18,876 bases of DNA from WYZ-LMO8 sp964586135 (GCA_964586135.1 CAZPGS010000011.1:1-18876); one strand, 5' to 3'; counted from the first letter of the stretch, positions 6,577-13,761 are shown. The notes: generated from the letters alone by a model not told the origin. Made by a program: numbers and translations.

Positions 6577-6909
6577 TTCTCGTCAACTCCGCACGAGTCG
6601 CTCGCTCTTTCGTTAAATCTCGCTCGGCATAAAGATTTTTGGGCCTTAAGGAGCTGAAGAGCGGTGAGGGGAAGTGCTGCCGTCTTCGAGGAATGAGCTC
6701 TGGCGAGCTGTCTGACGCATTTCCGCCGAGCACCGCGTCGCGGCTCGCTCTTGAGTTTTGAAGGCGCCAGCCTTAACTCAACGATTTTCGCTAGCACATA
6801 GAAGCAGGTTGCCCGGGGGTCCCTCTATGACTCGCGATTTGCGCTCCCGTTCATTGTGCCGCGTAGAAACCTCTTCTGGGTATTACTGTTATTATTCGAG
6901 GTGATTATT
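6577..6909. other. 333-base divergent intergenic region
   Basis: This region separates the minus-strand DtxR-like gene from the plus-strand 109-aa gene, so it should contain both promoters. A minus-strand box A candidate (TCTTTATGC, about 6629-6637) would give a leader of about 30 bases for the regulator. The plus-strand gene has a strong ribosome-binding sequence (GAGGTGA, 6898-6904) but no obvious box A. A stable hairpin lies at 6751-6781. I find no convincing coding frame or C/D-box RNA. Confidence 0.5.
6751..6781. repeat. Bulged hairpin in intergenic region
   Basis: TTGAGTT (6751-6757) pairs perfectly with AACTCAA (6775-6781). Inside, AAGGC (6761-6765) pairs with GCCTT (6770-6774) around a four-base loop GCCA, leaving TTG (6758-6760) as a three-base bulge. 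It could be part of an RNA, an operator or a terminator stem; no long T run follows on the plus strand. Confidence 0.5.
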
Positions 6910-7239
6910 ATGACTGAGCGCAAGAAGAAGGTCGTTAGGATGGGCTTCGACGACGTGTGGTCCCTCATCTCGGCTTTGTTCTCGAAGCCCGTAGAGCTCT
7001 CCTCGCTAACTGGGAGGTCTAAGTTCGTCGCCCGGGTCGACGGCGACGTCGTCTTCGTTAAGCTGGGGTCCAGCGGTAGCGTGCGAGCAATAACTAGAAA
7101 GGTCTTAGAGAGATGCTGGAGGATCGCTGCCGACGTGGCCAGCAAGGGCGAGGACCCGTTTCAGCCGGCGTGGTACTACAAGACCACCAACGGCACCTAC
7201 ATAGCCAGGATATTCAAGTACCTAGTTGAGGGGGATTGA
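6910..7239 (+). CDS. Hypothetical protein, 109 aa
   Basis: I do not recognise the family. The ATG at 6910 is chosen because GAGGTGA lies five bases upstream; the GTG at 6856 would add a hydrophobic leader (RNLFWVLLLLFEVII) that looks like translated non-coding sequence. The product starts with a basic patch (TERKKKVVR), then FDDVWSLISALFSKP. A beta-rich middle follows (SKFVARVDGDVVFVKLGSSGSVRAITRKV), then a helix (LERCWRIAADVASKG), and it ends with PAWYYKTTNGTYIARIFKYLVEGD. There is no signal peptide, membrane segment or metal-binding cluster. Base composition and codon use resemble the neighbouring genes, so it is probably real. Its stop is only three bases from the convergent ABC permease gene. 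Confidence 0.75.
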   Translation: MTERKKKVVRMGFDDVWSLISALFSKPVELSSLTGRSKFVARVDGDVVFVKLGSSGSVRAITRKVLERCWRIAADVASKGEDPFQPAWYYKTTNGTYIARIFKYLVEGD

Positions 7240-7242
7240 CGA

Positions 7243-7971
7243 TCACGCCTCCCTCCAACCAACTTTGAAGGAGGAGAACAGCAGTAGGGTCGTGGCGTAA
7301 ACGATCAGCGACGCTATAGAGGCTGCGAGCGCTACCGGCTCGACCTCGACGAGGCCAGCCACGTGGTGGAGTATCATGGCCGCGGCCCCCGTCGGGATTA
7401 GCGCGCCGATCCACTGAAGCCCCCGCGGGAGCACGGTGGCCGGGTAGTATATAGGCGGCAGGAGGCTGAGCACCATGGACAGTATTGAGGCCATTGGCCA
7501 CACGTGCCTTAGGCTCTTAAAGAGCGTGGAGGTCGTAAAGCCTATCATGGACGACGAGATCCAGACAGCGATCGTGCAGGCCACGAGGGCAAGCGCGAAC
7601 TCGAGGGTCATGAGGCCCGCGAGCGAGGCTAGCGCTACGAAGAGGGCGAGCCCCGGGCTGGCGAACACGAGCATGGACAGCGAGAGCCCCATTACGTAGC
7701 TCACAGGCCTTAGCGGGGTCGCCACCAATAGGTCTTGGTACTTCACGTAAATCCTGAACCACGCCGCATCGCCTAGTATCGATATGCCGTTGCTCGTAGC
7801 CACCATTACGATCCCTCCTATCAAGGCCAACCTCGTCATCGCCACGTCCCCGTGTATTCGGAAGAAGAGCAGCAGGGCTAGGGGCATCAGTAGGTAGGAG
7901 ACGACCCAGAGCGGGGCCCTCCTGAGGACCACGACCCCGTTGATCCAAGCCATCGTGAGCGATGCCACCAC
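7243..7971 (-). CDS. ABC-2 type transporter permease
   Basis: Membrane subunit of an ABC-2 exporter. About six hydrophobic segments are visible, after an N-terminal cytoplasmic stretch with VVLRRAPLWVV and including VSYLLMPLALLLFF, ALIGGIVMVATSNG, MLVFASPGLALFVALASLAG and a C-terminal SLIVYATTLLLF. The GFTTSTLFKSLRHVWP and LLPPIYYPATVLP segments are typical of ABC-2 permeases just before the penultimate membrane helix. The gene directly follows its ATPase: AGAGG overlaps and follows the ATPase stop and precedes a GTGGTG pair, so I start at GTG 7971. An upstream GTG at 8004, overlapping the ATPase by 26 bases, is possible. The exported substrate is unknown; antibiotic, lipid or polysaccharide export are all possible for this family. 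Confidence 0.86.
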   Translation of the reverse strand: MVASLTMAWINGVVVLRRAPLWVVSYLLMPLALLLFFRIHGDVAMTRLALIGGIVMVATSNGISILGDAAWFRIYVKYQDLLVATPLRPVSYVMGLSLSMLVFASPGLALFVALASLAGLMTLEFALALVACTIAVWISSSMIGFTTSTLFKSLRHVWPMASILSMVLSLLPPIYYPATVLPRGLQWIGALIPTGAAAMILHHVAGLVEVEPVALAASIASLIVYATTLLLFSSFKVGWREA

Positions 7972-7978
7972 TTGCCTC

Positions 7979-8875
7979 TTAATCCCCCTCCTCAATCCTC
8001 TCACCCGTCAGCTTAATGAACAGGTCCTCGAGGCTCGTGGGCTTCACGGCGGACTCGTAGCCCCTAGTCATGGCCTTCCTCAACACCTCGTCGACCTCGC
8101 CCTCGTCGACGTAGAAGACTGTGACCCCCTTGAGCCTAAGGGCCTCGTAGCCCTCCACCTTTAGGTCCCCGTACACCTCGACCTTGAACTCGTGGCCGAC
8201 GGCCCTCCGAGCCTCCTCCACGGTGCCGGAGAAGAGAACTCGGCCCTCGTGCACTATCACCACCTCGTCGGCCAAGCTCTCGGCCTCGTCCATGTAGTGC
8301 GTCGTCAAGATCATGGTCCCGCCAGCCCTCTTGGCCTCCTTGAGCGCCCTCCAGACGCTCCTCCTGGCGAGCGGGTCGAGCCCTATGGTGGGCTCGTCTA
8401 AGAAGAGGACCTCTGCCCTCGAGGCGAGGACCGCTGCGACCAAGACCCTCCTCTTCAGCCCGCTGGACAGCTCGCCTATCGTCCTCTTGGCGTGGGGCTC
8501 GAGCTCCAAGAGGGCCAAGTGCTCGCGCGCCAGCTCCTTGGCCTCGCTCCTGCCGTAGCCCCTGATGAGCAGGTAGGAGTACAGGAACTCGAAGGGCGTG
8601 AGGATGTCGAGAGGGAAGCCCTCTTGAGGCACCATGGCTATGAGCTCCCTCACGCCCCAGGGGTCCGCGACGACGTCGAGTCCCAGCACCTCGACGGTCC
8701 CTTGGGTCGGCAGGAGCTGCGTAGAGGCTATCCTCACCCAAGTGGTCTTGCCAGCGCCGTTCCTGCCCAAGAGCGCCACGAGCTTGCCCTTCTCGACGCT
8801 GAACGACACCTCCTTGAGCGCCACGACCCCGTTCTTGTACCTCTTCCAGACCCCCTTCGAGACGACGGCCCTCAC
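7979..8875 (-). CDS. ABC transporter ATP-binding protein (ABC-2 exporter type)
   Basis: Cytoplasmic ATPase partner of the adjacent permease. Motifs in order are Walker A LLGRNGAGKTTWVR, Q-loop MVPQEGFPLD, signature LSSGLKRRVLVAA, Walker B VLFLDEPTIGLDP and H-loop LTTHYMDEAESLADEV. About 80 C-terminal residues follow, of the kind found in NatA/DrrA-like exporters (ending SLEDLFIKLTGERIEEGD). The frame is open to 8920, but the first residues of that version are not family-like. GTG 8875 gives MRAVVSKGVWKRYKNG, a normal start for this family, and it lies about 36 bases from an AT-rich box A. The gene is followed at once by the permease gene in the same operon. The box A region is shared with the divergent tRNA-Leu gene. 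Confidence 0.92.
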   Translation of the reverse strand: MRAVVSKGVWKRYKNGVVALKEVSFSVEKGKLVALLGRNGAGKTTWVRIASTQLLPTQGTVEVLGLDVVADPWGVRELIAMVPQEGFPLDILTPFEFLYSYLLIRGYGRSEAKELAREHLALLELEPHAKRTIGELSSGLKRRVLVAAVLASRAEVLFLDEPTIGLDPLARRSVWRALKEAKRAGGTMILTTHYMDEAESLADEVVIVHEGRVLFSGTVEEARRAVGHEFKVEVYGDLKVEGYEALRLKGVTVFYVDEGEVDEVLRKAMTRGYESAVKPTSLEDLFIKLTGERIEEGD

Positions 8876-8905
8876 AACTACTAGCCCCTTCAACACCTTG
8901 AGGGC

Positions 8906-8916
8906 AAAAATAAATA
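8906..8916. promoter_or_regulatory. AT-rich box A region between ABC ATPase and tRNA-Leu
   Basis: AAAAATAAATA is the only AT-rich patch between the two divergent genes. Read rightwards, it predicts initiation about nine bases before tRNA-Leu. Read leftwards (TATTTATTTTT), it predicts initiation about ten bases before the GTG at 8875. It may serve both genes, or two box A elements may overlap. Confidence 0.5.
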
Positions 8917-8945
8917 CCAACCGCTCTACACAGCAACACCGACGA

Positions 8946-9033
8946 GCGGGGGTGGCCGAGTCAGGTCAAAGGCGCAGGGCTTAGGACCCTGTGGCGTAGG
9001 CCTGCGTGGGTTCAAATCCCACCCCCCGCACCA
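8946..9033 (+). tRNA. tRNA-Leu (anticodon UAG), CCA encoded
   Basis: The acceptor stem GCGGGGG (8946-8952) pairs with CCCCCGC (9023-9029); the discriminator is A9030 and CCA is encoded at 9031-9033. The D arm pairs GCC (8955-8957) with GGC (8971-8973). The anticodon stem is CAGGG/CCCTG with loop CTTAGGA, giving anticodon TAG at 8982-8984. A long variable arm (GGC, loop GTAG, GCC) and a T arm GTGGG, TTCAAAT, CCCAC complete a class II tRNA. The A discriminator and UAG anticodon identify leucine (CUA codons). There is no intron, unlike the tRNA-Ser upstream. Confidence 0.95.
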
Positions 9034-9034
9034 G

Positions 9035-9211
9035 TTCGATGTTCTTCACTCATCTAAGCCATTTCCTCCAAGGCTCTTCGAGGAGCTGGTGAGGGCTTGG
9101 AGCGGGTTCGCCCTGACAGGGGAGGAGGCCGATGAGGGCTCCAATGAACTCGAGAGGGGCCCAAAGCTCTTGAACCCCAAGAGCTATGTGAGTCTATTTA
9201 AGACCACATAG
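9035..9211 (+). pseudogene. Short coding-like remnant downstream of tRNA-Leu
   Basis: Starting right after the encoded CCA of tRNA-Leu, one frame stays open to TAG 9209-9211 with codon use like the real genes here (GAG, AGG, CTC, AAG, GGC frequent). The translated part includes FEELVRAWSGFALTG and later PKSYVSLFKTT. The first possible start in frame is GTG 9089, giving only 40 aa, with no clear ribosome-binding sequence. It may be the 3' end of a broken gene, for example one left at a tRNA insertion site, or a small unrecognised gene. I could not match it to a family. Confidence 0.35.
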
Positions 9212-9214
9212 CTC
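9181..9214. promoter_or_regulatory. Dyad centred on a box A, candidate operator for the HTH/zinc-ribbon gene
   Basis: GAGCTATGTG (9181-9190) and CACATAGCTC (9205-9214) are perfect 10-bp inverted arms. Inside them GTC (9192-9194) and GAC (9202-9204) also pair. The seven central bases TATTTAA (9195-9201) form a box A, so the symmetry axis falls on the promoter itself. Initiation would be near 9224, about 53 bases before the TTG start of the next gene. Repression by a dimer covering the TATA element is inferred. Confidence 0.5.
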
Positions 9215-9276
9215 AGAACCCGTCGCAACTCTAATTACCTCTGACATCGGCAAACTAGTGCAAGGGGCATTGGAAG

Positions 9277-9609
9277 TTGAAGCCCACGAGCGTCGATGAG
9301 ACCACGAGAGAGAAGATGATTAGGATCTTGAGGGAGAGTCCTAAGCCCCTCACGGCTGAGGACTTAATCGTCGCGCTGAACTCGAAGGACCTCACGCCCA
9401 AGGACGTGTACGAGCACTTGAAGCACGTAGTCAAGACCTTGAGGGGCAAGGGAAGCGAGGTCTTGGTTATGGTGCCCCCGCGCTGTCGATCTTGCGGCTT
9501 CACCTTCGAGGACCTGGACAAGCCGAAGAAGCCCAGCAAGTGCCCCAAGTGCAAGAGCGAGAGGATATCTCCTCCGGCCTTCAAGATAGTCTCAAGGGAC
9601 CAGACCTAG
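9277..9609 (+). CDS. Predicted transcriptional regulator: HTH domain fused to zinc ribbon
   Basis: A 110-aa archaeal protein with an N-terminal winged-helix-like domain (about residues 9-58: REKMIRILRESPKPLTAEDLIVAL then KDVYEHLKHVVKTLR). A C-terminal zinc ribbon has CRSC (Cys70, Cys73) and CPKC (Cys89, Cys92). The architecture matches the archaeal family of HTH plus Zn-ribbon predicted regulators (COG3357-like, from memory). The TTG start at 9277 follows GGAAG closely, with AGGGG further upstream; no other in-frame start gives the family N-terminus. Its 3' end overlaps the convergent HAD gene by 18 bases. The upstream dyad at 9181-9214 could be its own operator. Target genes are unknown. Confidence 0.82.
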   Translation: MKPTSVDETTREKMIRILRESPKPLTAEDLIVALNSKDLTPKDVYEHLKHVVKTLRGKGSEVLVMVPPRCRSCGFTFEDLDKPKKPSKCPKCKSERISPPAFKIVSRDQT

Positions 9610-10245
9610 GAGCTCCAAGAGCTCTCTGAGGCTCTTCACGTGGGGCTGAGGGACAGCCCCTCTCCTGACGACGAGCAGGGCCTTCAGGCCAGCCTTGACC
9701 GGGTTCTCGTAGTCCCTCTCCGGGTCGTCCCCCACGTGGAGCACGGCGCTTGGGGGGACCTTCAACTTGCTCGCGACGAAGGAGTAGAAGCTAGGCGTCT
9801 TGGTCGTGAGGCCGAGGTCACACACGCAAGAGAACACGGCCTTGAAGCCTCGAAAGCCTAGCACGTCTAGGGCCACGTCTATGAACTCCCTGCTCAGGTT
9901 GCTCGAGATTACCAAGTCGTACTTGGCGCTAAGCCCCTCTAAAGCCTCCTTGGCGTCGTCGTAGACCTCCACTCTCCCTCGAATCGCCTCGAGCGCCTCG
10001 CGGAGGCTCGCCTTTAAGTCGAAGAGCTCGAACCAATAGCCCGGAATGTACCACCTTATGTCGTCCTTGCCTATCTCGTCGTACTTCGAGGAGACAATTT
10101 TCTTGGCCTCCTCGAGGTCCACAGCGTGCCTCTCGGCGAAGAATCGCGGTATGAGGTCGAGCCAGAAGTAGTCCAAGAACTTCTCGCTGACTAGGGTCCC
10201 AGTGACGTCGAAGGACACCACTTTTATGCCCCTGACCTCTAGCAT
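9592..10245 (-). CDS. HAD-superfamily hydrolase
   Basis: A 217-aa haloacid-dehalogenase-fold hydrolase, likely a phosphatase. Motif I is VSFDVTGTLVS with the nucleophilic Asp; the second Asp of the usual DxD is replaced by Thr, as in a known HAD subgroup (HDHD3-like). Motif II is LVISSNLS, the motif III Lys lies in LTTKTPSFY, and motif IV is VLHVGDDPERDYENPVKAG. The helical cap is inserted after motif I (about residues 20-90). The ATG at 10245 is the first codon of a family-like start (MLEVRGIKVVSFD). It converges on the HTH/zinc-ribbon gene with an 18-base overlap, and purF lies upstream on the same strand in the opposite direction of reading order. The substrate cannot be inferred. Confidence 0.85.
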   Translation of the reverse strand: MLEVRGIKVVSFDVTGTLVSEKFLDYFWLDLIPRFFAERHAVDLEEAKKIVSSKYDEIGKDDIRWYIPGYWFELFDLKASLREALEAIRGRVEVYDDAKEALEGLSAKYDLVISSNLSREFIDVALDVLGFRGFKAVFSCVCDLGLTTKTPSFYSFVASKLKVPPSAVLHVGDDPERDYENPVKAGLKALLVVRRGAVPQPHVKSLRELLELLGLVP

Positions 10246-10312
10246 GGCCTCGCCACTCGTCTTCCGCCCTTTTAGACCGAGCTCAGAGGTTCGTGAGTAG
10301 ACCTCGAGGAGC

Positions 10313-11743
10313 TTATTCCTTTCTCAACTCTTTCTCTAAGAGCTCGAACTCGTAGCTCTTGGTCAGCGGGTATTCGCCCGTTAGGCAGGCCAAGCAAAGC
10401 TCGTTCTTGGGCAATCCTATCCCAGCCGCCAAGCCGTCTATGTCGTTGTATTGGAGGCTATCCGCCTCCACGTATTTGGTCAGCTCGTCCAATTTCATGA
10501 TCCTAGCTATAAGCTCCCTCCTCGTTGGAAAGTCTATGCCCATGTAGCAGGCGCTTATTATCGGGGGGCAGCTGACCCTCACGTGGACCTCCCTCGCCCC
10601 TCCCCTCCTCAGGAGCCTCACTATCCTCTTCATGGTGGTCCCCCTCACTATTGAGTCGTCCACCAGCACCACCCTCCTGCCCTCCACCACGTCCCTCACC
10701 ACGTTGAGCTTCAGGGCCACCATCTCGTCCCTGAGGGCCTGCCCCGGCATTATGAACGTCCTCCCCACGTACCTGTTCTTCATGAGCCCCTCAGCGAAGG
10801 GCATCCCCGACTCCAGGGAGTAGCCGAGGGCCGCCGTTCTGCCAGAGTCTGGCACCGGCACCACCACGTCCGCCTCCGCTGGGAACCTCTTCGCAAGCTC
10901 CCTCCCCAGCCCCTCCCTGGCCTTGTAGACCGAGATGCCGTCGAATACCGAGTCCGGCCTTGCGAAGTAGACGTACTCGAACATGCACCTGGCCCTGCGA
11001 GGTGAGGAGGCCACTTTGACCCTCTCCACGCTACCCTCGCAAACCCTCACAAGCTCGCCGGGGTCTACAGGTCCGTACTCGCAGTCGTCTAGGCCCGCCA
11101 GCACGTCGAGAGCGCACGTCTCCGAGGCTATGACCACTAGGTCGTTGACCCTTCCCACGCACAAGGGCTTGAAGCCCAGAGGGTCTCGATAGGCGTACAG
11201 CTCCCCCTCGTCGTTAACGAGGACGAGGGAGCAGGCTCCGTCTATCTCGGAGGCGGTTAGCCTGAGGGCCTCCACGTAGTCAGCGCCGCACTCCACCAAA
11301 CTCTTGGCGAGCAACTTAGCTAGGACCTCCGTGTCCGTCCTCGTCGTGAAGACCACGCCCTTCTTGGCCAGCTCCTCCCTGAGCTCCAAGAAGTTGGTTA
11401 TGGTGCCGTTGAAGGCTAGGGCGAAGGAGAACTTGGGGTTCTTGACAACGAAGGGCTGGGCCTCCTCTATCGTGACGCCGGGAGTCGTCGAGTACCTCAC
11501 ATGCCCTATGCCCATGCGGCCCTTGAAGCTCGACAAGACATCGCTCGTCAGCACGCTGACCACTAGCCCGAGCCCCTTGTAGACCCTTACGTCCCTGCCT
11601 TCCAGCATCGCCACGCCAGCGGCCTCTTGGCCTCTGTGCTGGAGGGAGTACAAGGCCTTGTACAGGTGCTCCACCACCCCCTCCATAGATATCGAGCTTA
11701 TCCCCACAACGCCGCACTTCTCTCGCAACTTCGAGGACGTCAC
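10313..11743 (-). CDS. purF: Amidophosphoribosyltransferase (glutamine PRPP amidotransferase)
   Basis: Catalyses the first committed step of purine synthesis, making phosphoribosylamine from PRPP and glutamine. The 476-aa protein has an N-terminal Ntn glutaminase domain whose nucleophile Cys10 follows a short propeptide (TSSKLREK), with LQHRGQEAAG, GIGHVRYSTTPG and FNGTITNF. The C-terminal phosphoribosyltransferase domain carries the PRPP loop VVLVDDSIVRGTT (358-370). Cys253, Cys399, Cys450 and Cys453 correspond to the four [4Fe-4S] ligands of the Bacillus-type enzyme, so an iron-sulfur form with propeptide cleavage is likely. The GTG at 11743 is the probable start; a TTG at codon 6 is an alternative. 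A TATATATA box lies 60 bases upstream. The IS607-family element sits just behind this promoter. Confidence 0.96.
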   Translation of the reverse strand: MTSSKLREKCGVVGISSISMEGVVEHLYKALYSLQHRGQEAAGVAMLEGRDVRVYKGLGLVVSVLTSDVLSSFKGRMGIGHVRYSTTPGVTIEEAQPFVVKNPKFSFALAFNGTITNFLELREELAKKGVVFTTRTDTEVLAKLLAKSLVECGADYVEALRLTASEIDGACSLVLVNDEGELYAYRDPLGFKPLCVGRVNDLVVIASETCALDVLAGLDDCEYGPVDPGELVRVCEGSVERVKVASSPRRARCMFEYVYFARPDSVFDGISVYKAREGLGRELAKRFPAEADVVVPVPDSGRTAALGYSLESGMPFAEGLMKNRYVGRTFIMPGQALRDEMVALKLNVVRDVVEGRRVVLVDDSIVRGTTMKRIVRLLRRGGAREVHVRVSCPPIISACYMGIDFPTRRELIARIMKLDELTKYVEADSLQYNDIDGLAAGIGLPKNELCLACLTGEYPLTKSYEFELLEKELRKE

Positions 11744-11799
11744 TTTCCGAAGACCACCGCACTCGTGATTTTCCTCTCAATAGGGATTAGGCCGCCAAC

Positions 11800-11807
11800 A
11801 TATATAT
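11800..11807 (-). promoter_or_regulatory. Box A for purF
   Basis: ATATATAT is the strongest TATA sequence upstream of purF. It predicts initiation near 11780 and a leader of about 35 bases. It lies only about 57 bases from the end of the IS607-family element, so the insertion left this promoter intact. Confidence 0.6.
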
Positions 11808-11862
11808 CCTGTTATCCGTTCCCACCGTGGATGCGCGCAAGTGCTTCAAGCCGTTTCCTATC

Positions 11863-13155
11863 CTAGGTCATTGTAGGTCTCGCTAGGATGGGTTGTGCCT
11901 CTGCCCCGCATTTCAACGTGGTCACAGACCACTCCGCACGGGGGTCATGGGCACCCTTCGGGAGGTCAACGGCACGACCCCCCACATCTAGGAGGTATCT
12001 CCGGACTAGGTTCATGGCACCTATGACGTCTCGGTCGTGTATAAACCCGCACCTCGGGCACCTCATTAATCTGGGCTTCCACCCGCTCCTCTGGGCATTG
12101 CCCGTCATTGGAGCGAGTTTAGAGCCACACACGGGGCAAGTTGAGGACGTGTGAGATGGGTTAACTAGGACGTAGGGAACGCCGTGCTCAGCTAGTTTCT
12201 CGGCCAACACCTTGTGCACTCCCCGTATACTAGATTGTTTTAACCTGTGGACGTCGACACCGTTCAGCGTCTTAGTCTTCTCGATAATCCTATCTTGGAA
12301 TCTCTTAGATAGCTTTTCAAGAACTACAATACCATCCCCTACTATGCCGAGGACTTTTCTGACTAGCTTGAGCTTTACGTCTCTCTTTATGTTTCTCTCG
12401 CGGAGCTTCTTTAACGCATACTTAAGCCTCCTGTTACCGTTAACTCCGTGTACTTTGCTCCACCTCTTCTGAATCTTAGCTCTTCTATATGCGCATCCAA
12501 GCACGATCTTCGAGAAATCGGTAACTATAGTGATAGCTCTACTCGCAGGGTACTCGTATATCGTAATGTTATTCTCGTTAATGTCTATGCCATAGACCTT
12601 GCTCATACCCCCTTCCTTCGCCTCGACGGTCTTCTCAAAGACCACGTATAAGTGTAGCTTATCCCCAGTTATCCTCCATCTACAACAGCTTCCAATGATC
12701 CAGCCATTGTTATAGTATCTCCAGAAGTGCTTGTGAAACTGAAGCGGTATGCTCACCCAGCCCTTCTGAGTAGCTATCCTTGCTCCGCTCAGTGTCAGCT
12801 TCCACAACTGGTTGTCACACCCAACGCTCCAGTTTTTAACGGTGGGCTTGTCTGTGTAGGCTAGCCCCTTTCTCTTGAGCTTAAAGAAGCTCTTAAGCCT
12901 CTGAGACGCATCGCGAATGGCTTCATGTATATAGTGCGATGGGATATCAGGATACCTCTCTCTAAACAACTTGTAGAGGGACTTCTTAGCTTTGGTCCAC
13001 GAGGTAATGTTGTTTCTCCACATGTATTCAATAGCTTCAACAAGCACCTCTCCATACACTTTATAAATATACATTAGCGCATCAATTCTGCTTCTCGTTA
13101 AAGGTTGTGATTGAAGAACAATTGTTCTCTTAAGGGTCTTTAACCGTTTGCTCAA
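11863..13155 (-). CDS. tnpB: TnpB, RNA-guided RuvC-like nuclease of the IS607-family element
   Basis: TnpB proteins are RNA-guided DNA nucleases of IS200/IS605 and IS607 elements and the ancestors of Cas12. The product is 430 aa when started at TTG 13155, which overlaps the end of tnpA by 26 bases; the frame is open to 13212. Catalytic candidates are the Asp of KVYGIDINENN (residue 191), the Glu of VVLEKLSKR (280) and the Asp of HDRDVIGAMNL (376). The zinc finger is CPVC (340, 343) and CPRC (366, 369). All RuvC and zinc residues are present, with no internal stop, so the protein may be active. A guide RNA is expected from the 3' end of the gene into the left flank, on the minus strand. Confidence 0.9.
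   Translation of the reverse strand: MSKRLKTLKRTIVLQSQPLTRSRIDALMYIYKVYGEVLVEAIEYMWRNNITSWTKAKKSLYKLFRERYPDIPSHYIHEAIRDASQRLKSFFKLKRKGLAYTDKPTVKNWSVGCDNQLWKLTLSGARIATQKGWVSIPLQFHKHFWRYYNNGWIIGSCCRWRITGDKLHLYVVFEKTVEAKEGGMSKVYGIDINENNITIYEYPASRAITIVTDFSKIVLGCAYRRAKIQKRWSKVHGVNGNRRLKYALKKLRERNIKRDVKLKLVRKVLGIVGDGIVVLEKLSKRFQDRIIEKTKTLNGVDVHRLKQSSIRGVHKVLAEKLAEHGVPYVLVNPSHTSSTCPVCGSKLAPMTGNAQRSGWKPRLMRCPRCGFIHDRDVIGAMNLVRRYLLDVGGRAVDLPKGAHDPRAEWSVTTLKCGAEAQPILARPTMT
11864..11889. repeat. IS607-type end, tnpB side: three TAGG motifs at 10-bp spacing
   Basis: TAGGTC begins at 11864 and again at 11874, and TAGGAT begins at 11884, so the motifs repeat exactly every 10 bp, on one face of the helix. 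The stop codon of tnpB overlaps the first motif. ATCCTAG (11860-11866) and CTAGGAT (11883-11889) also form an inverted repeat enclosing the array. Confidence 0.65.
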
Positions 13156-13761
13156 CTGCCTCCACCACCTTCCTGTACTTGTGGCTACGCTTACCATAGA
13201 TTCTCGAAGCAAACGAGGTAACGATCTCTATTAGGTCTTCAGCCAGCTCTTGATAATAGTCCTTGGGTTGCTCCTGAAATGTAACCTCTATCTTCACTCC
13301 GAACGCCTTGAACAGCTCTTCAAGATACTTGAACCCAAACCTCGTCAACCTATCCCTGTAGGCTATTAGCAGTATGTCGTATTCGTGATTCTTAGCCATT
13401 TCAATAAGCTTCTGTACTCCTCTTCTATCCTCCCTGAGGCCGCTGGCAACGTCCTCGACCGCCCCTACTAGCTTCCAATCGTTTTGCTCAGCATACTTCT
13501 TTAAGCTTCTATCTGGTTCTCCAACTCTTTTCTCTGGTTAGCACCGCTCACGCGGGCGTAGATAACGACCCGTGCTACTCTAGGAGCGGTTATCTCTTCA
13601 ATGGGTTGCCCGAGAATCCTCTTTATCTCGCTCTCCGGTATCCTCCATCTGCCATTAACATTAACTGCTCTAACTCTCCCTTCCTTGATCCATCTACGAA
13701 TAGTCCGGTTAGCTATCCCCAGTATCTCGCAAACCTCCTTAGTACTATAGTATCGCTCCAG
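13130..13761 (-). pseudogene. tnpA: IS607 serine transposase TnpA, frameshifted and without a normal start
   Basis: The first part (13761 to 13501) encodes a MerR/excisionase-like helix-turn-helix, RYYSTKEVCEILGIANRTI, then the resolvase start VARVVIYARVSGANQRKELENQ with the catalytic Ser. It ends at TAA 13503-13501. The protein continues in the next frame as LKKYAEQNDWKLVGAVEDVA and on through LIAYRDRLTRFGFKYLEELF to the stop at 13130. The join requires one extra base at the GAAGCTTAAAG site, so a single T has been lost. The codon where Met is expected, just before GAG-CGA-TAC-TAT, is CTG, with no ATG, GTG or TTG before it after an upstream stop. Two lesions point to an inactive transposase. 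Confidence 0.87.

Noticed and set aside
6577..6909. C/D-box guide RNA in the intergenic gaps
   Set aside because: I looked for TGATGA and CTGA box pairs in the gaps on both strands and found none at proper spacing; the matches seen (for example 18374) lie inside genes.
6856..6909. GTG 6856 as start of the 109-aa gene, adding a hydrophobic N-terminal segment
   Set aside because: The near-consensus ribosome-binding sequence directly before ATG 6910 decides the start; the extra segment is AT-rich leader sequence.
8136..8939. A 267-aa minus-strand open frame overlapping the ABC ATPase
   Set aside because: It is a frame-shifted reading of the ATPase gene with an Arg/Gly-rich product, a by-product of high GC codon bias.
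13495..13510. Programmed -1 frameshift in tnpA
   Set aside because: The zero-frame codons GCT TAA do not form a standard slippery heptamer in the right phase, and the start codon is also missing, so decay is the simpler explanation. Not fully excluded.
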